Source of the DNA: JANNHK01 sp034408875
GTDB lineage: Bacteria; Actinomycetota; Acidimicrobiia; IMCC26256; PALSA-610
Assembly (NCBI GenBank): GCA_034408875.1
Contig: JAWXCJ010000075.1
Coordinates: forward strand, 1-11,063
Direction of reading: 5' to 3'
DNA length: 11,063 nucleotides
Shown here: one piece after another, positions 6,951 to 11,063 of the stretch
Numbering within the stretch: position 1 is the stretch's first letter
Layout of the letters: the number at the start of each line of letters is the position of its first letter
Notes under the pieces: generated by a model
The model's input: the letters and a program-made list of their open reading frames with translations, nothing else
Database searches by the model: none
Told to the model about the DNA's origin: nothing
Position numbers and translations under genes: made by a program

Positions 6951-7592
6951 ATGAAAGTAGCGGCCCCGTCCCTTGCCCCGATGCTGCGGTCCGCCACCCA
7001 AGGACGACTCCTTGCCCGTGTCCTCATCGACCCGGCCCAAGAGCACAACCTCACGCAGCTCGTGGAGTGGACCGGCTCGAGCATGCCGACCGTGCTCCGC
7101 GAGGTCAATCGAGCAGAGGAAGGCGGCATCGTCTGTACCCGAAAGGCCGGACCCACCCGACTCGTGCGGGCAAACGAGAATCATCCGCTCTACCTTGCGG
7201 TTCGCCAACTAATCCTCGGCACTTACGGGCCGCCCGCGGTCGTCGCCGAGACGTTCGGCGACCTTCGCGGCGCGGAAGCCGTCGTGCTTTTCGGGTCGTG
7301 GGCCGCTCGCTACCTCGGACAACCTGGACGCGCGCCAAGCGACATCGACGTGCTCGTCATCGGCGCCGTGGACATCGACGACCTGCACGACGCAGCCGAT
7401 GCAGCCGAACGGCAGGTCGGGCTTCCTGTCCAAGCAACCGCCAGAACCCGGGACGCGTGGCTCAACGGGCACGAAAGCTTCATCCGGGAGGTGAAGGCTC
7501 GGCCGCTCGTACCGGTACTCGTCGACGACGAGATCCTCGATCTCGCGGCCGACCTGCTCGCGGCGCAGCCGCGCGCCAAATTTCCCCGATGA
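6951..7592 (+). CDS. Winged-helix/MNT-type nucleotidyltransferase fusion (probable antitoxin or regulator)
   Basis: The 213-residue product has an N-terminal winged helix (about 15-75; recognition region near GSSMPTVLREVNRAEEGGI) and a minimal nucleotidyltransferase (MNT) domain of the DNA polymerase beta superfamily (about 95-195). The catalytic signature is there: VLFGSWAARY with GS at 115-116, then SDIDVLVIG with D131 and D133. The gap between GS and DxD is 14 residues, longer than the GSx10DxD of MntA. MntA-type proteins neutralise HEPN RNases by adding AMP to a tyrosine in the toxin. The ATG at 6951 follows the palindromic promoter directly, and the stop overlaps the next gene by an ATGA. 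The winged helix suggests it also represses its own promoter. An alternative is a nucleotidyltransferase acting on a small molecule; the HEPN-like partner makes a toxin-antitoxin-type role more likely. Confidence 0.8.
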   Translation: MKVAAPSLAPMLRSATQGRLLARVLIDPAQEHNLTQLVEWTGSSMPTVLREVNRAEEGGIVCTRKAGPTRLVRANENHPLYLAVRQLILGTYGPPAVVAETFGDLRGAEAVVLFGSWAARYLGQPGRAPSDIDVLVIGAVDIDDLHDAADAAERQVGLPVQATARTRDAWLNGHESFIREVKARPLVPVLVDDEILDLAADLLAAQPRAKFPR

Positions 7593-8065
7593 CATGGGCT
7601 CGCGGCCGAGAGGCCGTCCAACGACTGATTGACGACGGGGAAATCGACCGCGTCGAACCGTCTACCGACATCGCGACACGTTTGCTGAGCGATGCCGAGG
7701 CTCACGTCGCGCTCGCCGCACTCGGCGTCCACACGGACTCCGCGGGAGCGTTGCAACTGAGCTACGACGCGGCACGCAAGGCAGCCGCAGCGCTGCTCGC
7801 CGTACAAGGACTCAGGGCAACGACGCGTGGCGGTCACATCGCTGTGATTGAAGCAACGCGCGAGCAATTCAACGACCGAAGCGGCGTCGCGGTGTTCGGT
7901 CAGATCAATCGGCTTCGGCGGCGGCGCAATGACACCGAGTACCCGGACGTCGGCACCCCGGGTGTCACAACCGCAGAGGCAGAGCAGGCCCTCGCCGTCG
8001 CCCATGACGCAATAGGAGCAGCCCACACGCTCCTCGGCACCGGCCGCCTCGAGCCCTTCGCGTGA
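7589..8065 (+). CDS. HEPN-like protein, probable partner/toxin of the MNT protein
   Basis: The 158-residue, mostly helical protein is translationally coupled to the MNT gene (ATGA overlap). HEPN domains are four-helix bundles, many of them RNases with an Rx4-6H motif. Here the segment LQLSYDAARKAAAALLAVQGLR (about 56-76) looks like the HEPN helix near the N-terminus of the bundle, and INRLRRRRNDTEYPD (106-120) occupies the place of the active-site helix. The arginine (R113) and following polar N114 are present, but the histidine expected five residues after the arginine is Y118. Y118 could be the residue modified by the MNT partner, by analogy with the AMP-accepting tyrosine of HepT's Rx4HxY. 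The family call rests on gene pairing, helix content and this motif, not on a search. It may be an inactive or divergent nuclease, or a substrate-binding subunit. Confidence 0.62.
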   Translation: MTWARGREAVQRLIDDGEIDRVEPSTDIATRLLSDAEAHVALAALGVHTDSAGALQLSYDAARKAAAALLAVQGLRATTRGGHIAVIEATREQFNDRSGVAVFGQINRLRRRRNDTEYPDVGTPGVTTAEAEQALAVAHDAIGAAHTLLGTGRLEPFA

Positions 8066-8153
8066 CCCGCCCTGTGCCCCCGATGCCCTGTCTGGCCTGA
8101 TGAGGAGCACCGCGGCCGCATCTCGACGGCGCCGGTCGAGGTGGTCACGCCCG

Positions 8154-8172
8154 CGGGGCGGTGGTGGCCCCG
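8154..8172. terminator. Possible bidirectional hairpin terminator between convergent genes
   Basis: CGGGGC (8154-8159) and GCCCCG (8167-8172) form a 6-bp GC stem with a 7-base loop, 6 bases beyond the stop of the Calx-beta gene and 88 bases beyond the HEPN-like gene. There is no T run on either strand, which is common in high-GC actinobacteria. The rest of 8066-8178 shows no convincing gene. Confidence 0.35.
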
Positions 8173-8178
8173 TTCGGG

Positions 8179-9588
8179 CTATGTAGGCAAGACGCCGTCG
8201 TCGTCGGTGATGGTGCCGGTCGCGGACGCGTCGCCCAACACCGCCGCGGTCGGGTCCGACAGCGTGACGGTGAACGTCTCGTCGGATTCGGGCACGGTGT
8301 CGCCGTTGACGACGACTTCGACGACCGCGCTGGTCTGGCCGGGCTTCACGGTCACCGAACCGAACTTGTTCTTGTAGTCGTTGCCGGCTTGGGTCGCGCT
8401 GCCGTCAGTCGTCGTGACCTTGGCCTTGACCGGCGCGTCGGACGCGCGGCTGATCGTGACGACGAACGCGAGCGTCTGCGTCTTCGCGTTGCCTTCGACG
8501 ATCTGGGCGTCGCCGATGTCGATTGTCACGGGGTCGTTGTCGGTGATCGTGCCGAGACCGCTGCCGTCACCGATCGTCGCGCCGCTCGGCGTGTTGAGTC
8601 CGACGGTAAACGTCTCGTTGCTCTCGGCCGCGGTGTCGCCCTTGATCGTGACCGCCACCGTCTTGCTCGTCGTACCGGCCGGGAATGTCAACGTACCCGA
8701 CTTCTTCTGATAGTCGCCCGGTGCGGTCGCCGAACCGTTCGCGGTCGCGTACTTCACCTTCACCGTGGAGGCCGCGGGTTGCGACAACGACACGGTGAAC
8801 GTCGCCTTTAGCGCCTTCTTGTCGGTCTCGGTGACGGTCACGTCGTTGACCGACAGCGACGGAATACTCGAAACGGTGGTCGTCGTGACACTGCCGACCG
8901 CGGGCGTGATCGCCATCGGCTGGACGATGCGGAACCCGACGACGGGCGGGCCCGGACTGTACGGCGCGCTCGGGAGCATCAAGGTCGAGTTGAGCACCGG
9001 GAGCAGCGCGCCGCACCGCAAGAAGTTCGGGATCGTGCTCGCGATCGCGGGCACGAAGAACGTGTCCTCGACCAGCACCGCGGCACCGGTCGCCGGGTTG
9101 TACGGCGTCGCGCCGCCGTGCACCGGTGCCGTCGTCCAGCGCAACGTCACGGGGCCGAGTGGGCAACCGTTCGCGCCGAGGTCGGCGACGGAGAGCAGCG
9201 TCGTGAACCCGCCGCTGATTGTCATCGCACCGGTGTCGGGGTTGACCGTGCCGGTGAAGTCACCGGTCGGTACGACCGACACCGACACGTCACCAACGGG
9301 CGTGCCCGGGACCGCGAAGTCGACGAAGGAAATCGCGGCCGCGGGAATCGTGATGCGGCCCGCCGCGTCGATCGTGCCGGGCAGCGTGCCCGCGATCGGC
9401 GCCAACGTGAGCCCGGTCGGCGTCTCGAGCGCCCCGTCGCTCAACGTCAACGTGATCGGCCCGGCCCGCGTGACGTCGGCGGCGGCTCCTTGGCTCGCAC
9501 CGAGCGCGCACGCGACCAGCACGCCGGCGACTCCCAGGGCGGACAAGCGCGCGAACCGGCGCCGCCGAATTCCTACGTTGGGGCTCAT
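8179..9588 (-). CDS. Secreted Calx-beta repeat protein
   Basis: The 469-residue product begins with a signal peptide (about 1-37: basic IRRRRFAR, hydrophobic LGVAGVLVACALG, then AAA). A beta-rich N-terminal region of unknown family (about 40-230) contains two cysteines (C141, C192) that could form a disulfide. Two Calx-beta domains follow (about 245-353 and 355-464). Each shows the family signature GDT..ES.ETF (317-327 and 429-439) and ends in an acidic calcium-binding turn, ITDND (348-352) and ITDDD (460-464). Calx-beta domains bind calcium and serve in adhesion and extracellular matrix proteins. The protein ends five residues after the last domain, with no sorting signal or membrane anchor, so it is probably released or held by its N-terminal region. 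The ATG at 9586-9588 lacks a strong ribosome binding site; a TAGGGT 8 bases upstream could be a -10 box of a leaderless mRNA. Confidence 0.88.
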   Translation of the reverse strand: MSPNVGIRRRRFARLSALGVAGVLVACALGASQGAAADVTRAGPITLTLSDGALETPTGLTLAPIAGTLPGTIDAAGRITIPAAAISFVDFAVPGTPVGDVSVSVVPTGDFTGTVNPDTGAMTISGGFTTLLSVADLGANGCPLGPVTLRWTTAPVHGGATPYNPATGAAVLVEDTFFVPAIASTIPNFLRCGALLPVLNSTLMLPSAPYSPGPPVVGFRIVQPMAITPAVGSVTTTTVSSIPSLSVNDVTVTETDKKALKATFTVSLSQPAASTVKVKYATANGSATAPGDYQKKSGTLTFPAGTTSKTVAVTIKGDTAAESNETFTVGLNTPSGATIGDGSGLGTITDNDPVTIDIGDAQIVEGNAKTQTLAFVVTISRASDAPVKAKVTTTDGSATQAGNDYKNKFGSVTVKPGQTSAVVEVVVNGDTVPESDETFTVTLSDPTAAVLGDASATGTITDDDGVLPT

Positions 9589-9596
9589 GGCGCCGG

Positions 9597-9645
9597 ACCC
9601 TACGAGGCTGCACCAATGCAGGGAAATCCCTGACCAGGGGCCTGG
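9597..9645. promoter_or_regulatory. Two adjacent palindromes in the divergent Calx-beta/small-gene region
   Basis: CAGGGA-AA-TCCCTG (9619-9632) and CCAGG-GG-CCTGG (9634-9645) are perfect inverted repeats separated by one base. On the minus strand, TAGGGT (9597-9602) could be the -10 box of the Calx-beta gene, which would place the first palindrome over its -35 region. This suggests an operator, but both could be chance in GC-rich DNA. The remaining bases to 9704 contain a CACATGTG palindrome (9672-9679) and presumably the promoter of the small plus-strand genes. Confidence 0.35.
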
Positions 9646-9704
9646 CGGGGCTCGCTCCGCAGGTCCGGCTACACATGTGACCGGTTTGTACCGAAGAATT
9701 TCCC

Positions 9705-9902
9705 GTGCAGCTCGAGAACTGTCCGTACGACAGCACGCCGATCGAAGCCGAGGGGCTCTCGGGTGGGTCGGTGCTGATCTCGTGCTCCAACTGCGGTGCC
9801 CAGTGGGAGTGGCACAACGCGTGGCTCCACCGCATCACCGAACCCGACAAGGAAGCGGTGCGAGCGGTGCGCAACGAGTTGGGGACCGTCCACCCCGATT
9901 AG
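9705..9902 (+). CDS. Small zinc-ribbon-like protein, function unknown
   Basis: The 65-residue protein has CPYD at 6-9, CSNC at 27-30, then the aromatic stretch AQWEWHNAWLHR and an acidic, helical tail. The two knuckles resemble a zinc ribbon in which the second ligand of the first pair is Asp9 (C6xxD9...C27xxC30), or H37 or H42 may serve instead. I do not recognise a named family; similar CPYD...C..CG...WEWHN proteins appear, from memory, as hypothetical proteins in actinobacteria. The GTG start (9705-9707) has no strong ribosome binding site (GAAGAA is the nearest purine run). It is first of three tiny genes on this strand, the next starting 9 bases after its stop. Binding of nucleic acid or protein is plausible but unproven. 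Confidence 0.75.
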   Translation: MQLENCPYDSTPIEAEGLSGGSVLISCSNCGAQWEWHNAWLHRITEPDKEAVRAVRNELGTVHPD

Positions 9903-9911
9903 CGTTCCGGC

Positions 9912-10025
9912 GTGGGTTTCAATCCGTTCCCCGGACGCAAGCAGCGGCGATCCGACATCGCGCTCGTCGCGATTGCGCTGGTTGTGATCGCGCTGCTCGT
10001 GCTCTGGGCTGCGTTCCCGCGATGA
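9912..10025 (+). CDS. 37-residue single-pass membrane protein
   Basis: A GTG at 9912-9914 opens a 38-codon frame ending TGA at 10023-10025. The product starts MGFNPFPGRKQRRSD, a basic cytoplasmic head, and continues with the hydrophobic helix IALVAIALVVIALLVLWAAF (16-35), ending FPR. By the positive-inside rule the N-terminus stays in the cytoplasm. It starts 9 bases after the zinc-ribbon gene and ends 10 bases before the next gene, so the three probably share one mRNA. No clear ribosome binding site is visible. The well-formed basic-then-hydrophobic layout and snug spacing support a real gene; no family is known to me. Confidence 0.6.
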   Translation: MGFNPFPGRKQRRSDIALVAIALVVIALLVLWAAFPR

Positions 10026-10035
10026 CGAGTTCGGC

Positions 10036-10257
10036 GTGAGTGAGCACGACTGGGTCGATGACGGGACCGACCCCGATGCCGTCGACGTCCGCCATGTGCA
10101 GCCCTACGAAGCGGTGAAGGAATACCGCTGTCCGGGCTGCGACCACGAGATCCGCGTCGGCGAGGGCCACAAGGTCGTCGTGCCGCGTGGAACCCAAGGT
10201 GAGCACCGCCACTGGCACACCGGCTGCTGGCACCGCGAGGAGCGCCGCCGCCGTTAA
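10036..10257 (+). CDS. Small Cys/His-rich protein, probable zinc-binding
   Basis: The 73-residue protein has an acidic N-terminus, then YRCPGCDHEIRVGEGHKVV (C32, C35, H45) and HRHWHTGCWHRE (H57, H59, H61, C64, H66), and ends in an arginine run. The CxxC plus H...C arrangement suggests a single zinc site. From memory, it resembles a short actinobacterial family with YRCPGC...RRHWH..CW that is often labelled ATP/GTP-binding protein without basis; I see no P-loop here. The GTG start (10036-10038) lies 10 bases after the small membrane gene, in the same direction. A strong hairpin follows 7 bases after the stop, so this is the last gene of the run. Confidence 0.78.
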   Translation: MSEHDWVDDGTDPDAVDVRHVQPYEAVKEYRCPGCDHEIRVGEGHKVVVPRGTQGEHRHWHTGCWHREERRRR

Positions 10258-10264
10258 CGCAACC

Positions 10265-10303
10265 TGCGCCGAGTGTGCGCCCTGAGGGCGCACACTCGGC
10301 GCA
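10265..10303. terminator. 18-bp perfect inverted repeat, probable bidirectional terminator
   Basis: Arms 10265-10282 (TGCGCCGAGTGTGCGCCC) and 10286-10303 pair perfectly around a 3-base loop TGA. It lies between the convergent small Cys/His gene (stop at 10255-10257) and the ridA remnant (stop at 10313-10315). No T run follows on either strand. It fits a U-less actinobacterial terminator, and the sequence could also be one member of a dispersed repeat family. Confidence 0.8.
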
Positions 10304-10312
10304 AGTATGAGG

Positions 10313-10616
10313 TCAGTGGAGTTCGGCGATCAGGTCGGAACATGCGTCGATGACCTCGGGCATTCGGTCGAACCCCTCCGCCGCGTTCACCATGCCGAAC
10401 ACCTTCACGATGCGCTTGACGCGGTCGAGGTCGCCCAGTTCGGCCTGCAACGTCGCGAGGATCGACAACGCCGTCATGCGAGCCGTCGACGGGGCCGTGG
10501 CCGCCGACGTGCACCATGTCGCCGACGACAACACAACCGACGTAGTTGCCGACGGGCGGGAACACGGGCGGCAGCGTGATGCCGAGTTCCGCGAGCCGTT
10601 TGGAAGGGGAAGTCAA
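10313..10616 (-). pseudogene. ridA: Degraded RidA/YjgF-family gene
   Basis: RidA proteins hydrolyse reactive enamine/imine intermediates. The first part reads from a TTG at 10614-10616: LTSPSKRLAELGITLPPVFP and on to HVGGHGPVDG, the RidA N-terminus. The reading then shifts by one base near 10475-10480 and continues ARMTALSILATLQAELGDLD, KVFGMVNAAEGF and MPEVIDACSDLIAELH, then stops. Between the halves about 20 family residues (the GKVG-containing stretch) are missing, and after ELH about 35 C-terminal residues, including the conserved RSAVG arginine, are absent. The two pieces total about 101 residues against about 150 in the family. The TTG overlaps the yraN stop (TTGA), so the intact gene was probably coupled to yraN. 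The surviving segments are well conserved, so decay looks fairly recent. The alternative, an assembly error, would have to explain both losses. Confidence 0.8.
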
Positions 10617-10969
10617 AACGCTGCTTCCAACACGTCGATCGTCCAGCTGTCGCCGTCGGGCATGACGGACGCGACGTCGAAGCGCAAGTCTCGGGCGCCA
10701 ACCCGGCGCGCCGCCAACCACTCCGACGCGAGGCCGCGCAAGCGGCGCTGCTTCGTTTTCGTCACCGCTTCGAACGGCATGCCGAACCCGTCGCCCGTGC
10801 GGGTCTTCACCTCGCAGAACACGACCGTGTTCGCCCGTGCGAGCACGAGGTCGAGTTCACCGGCGCGCACGCGCCAGTTGCGGTCGAGCACGGTGTACCC
10901 GTGCGCCTCGTACCACGTTGCGACTGCAGCCTCGCCGGCGGCACCCAAGGTGCGGCGCGGATCGACCAT
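10613..10969 (-). CDS. yraN: YraN family protein (UPF0102), nuclease fold
   Basis: YraN proteins share the restriction-endonuclease (PD-(D/E)xK) fold; their role is unknown, with a DNA processing link suggested by their constant position next to yifB and dprA. The 118-residue product shows G-x-A-GE near 9-13, then GELDLV (E38, D40) and FCEVKTR (E53, K55), the active-site-like residues, followed by AVTKTKQRRL (about 68-77). Length is normal for the family. I chose the ATG at 10967-10969 because GAGGGAG lies 7 bases upstream and the family starts here; an in-frame GTG at 11003-11005 would add 12 residues unlike the family. The start lies in a tandem duplication. In this window yraN is about 3.7 kb away from dprA and on the opposite strand, which is unusual. 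Confidence 0.92.
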   Translation of the reverse strand: MVDPRRTLGAAGEAAVATWYEAHGYTVLDRNWRVRAGELDLVLARANTVVFCEVKTRTGDGFGMPFEAVTKTKQRRLRGLASEWLAARRVGARDLRFDVASVMPDGDSWTIDVLEAAF

Positions 10970-11063
10970 TACACGGCTCCCTCGCTGCGCCGTCCGTGGC
11001 TCCACTGCGTCCGCACCATTACACGGCTCCCTCGCTGCGCCGTCCGTGGCTCCACTGCGTCCG
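10965..11063. repeat. 50-bp tandem duplication covering the yraN start signals (runs off window)
   Basis: Bases 10965-11013 recur at 11015-11063 with a period of 50 and I see no mismatch between the 49 bases of each copy. Each copy holds, on the minus strand, GAGGGAG, a TAA overlapping an ATG (TAATG) and GGT after it. The outer copy touches the window end, so more copies may follow. On the plus strand each copy also contains short inverted segments (ACGGC...GCCGT). Confidence 0.9.

Noticed and set aside
8066..8181. Frame continuing after the HEPN-like stop, with two cysteines and ending GRWWPR as DprA does
   Set aside because: The shared hexapeptide and a few identical bases tempted me to call a duplicated dprA end, but the rest does not align and the lengths between matches differ out of frame. 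Chance in GC-rich DNA is simpler.

Overview
The window is a high-GC chromosomal stretch from an actinobacterium. Most likely it is a free-living, non-Streptomyces lineage such as the Acidimicrobiia. The reasons are the actinobacterial-type S2 N-terminus, frequent GTG starts, a WhiG/FliA-type sigma factor, and the actinobacterial gene neighbourhood yraN, yifB, dprA, xerC, M23 peptidase, rpsB. No rRNA, tRNA, CRISPR array or insertion sequence is visible. The lineage is an inference; no taxonomic marker was compared.

Left part (1-4414, all minus strand): transcription runs right to left through xerC (tyrosine recombinase), whiG/fliA (alternative sigma factor, overlapping xerC by 8 bases), an exported protein that joins an M23 metallopeptidase domain to an alpha/beta hydrolase domain, and rpsB (ribosomal protein S2, whose 3' end leaves the window). 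Middle (4415-6915, plus strand): a divergent intergenic region leads into yifB/comM and dprA, coupled through an ATGA overlap. Both belong to DNA uptake and recombination.

Accessory part (6916-10257): a two-gene cassette follows dprA, encoding a winged-helix plus MNT nucleotidyltransferase protein and a HEPN-like partner. It has its own AT-rich palindrome at the start codon and looks like a toxin-antitoxin-type module. A convergent gene for a secreted Calx-beta protein comes next. Divergent from that is a run of three very small genes: a zinc-ribbon-like protein, a 37-residue single-pass membrane protein, and a Cys/His-rich protein. An 18-bp perfect hairpin closes this run.

Right end (10313-11063, minus strand): yraN (UPF0102, nuclease-fold) is followed by a decayed ridA that has an internal deletion, a frameshift and a missing C-terminus. 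The 5' end of yraN lies in a 50-bp tandem duplication that repeats its ribosome binding site and start codon and runs off the window.

The yifB-dprA block points opposite to both flanks. A single inversion with breakpoints near 4415-4558 and 10258-10312 would restore the usual actinobacterial order and orientation, and the ridA wreck sits at one of those breakpoints. The best candidates for less-described biology are the MNT/HEPN cassette with its operator-promoter-start overlap, the peptidase-hydrolase fusion, and the duplicated start signal of yraN.
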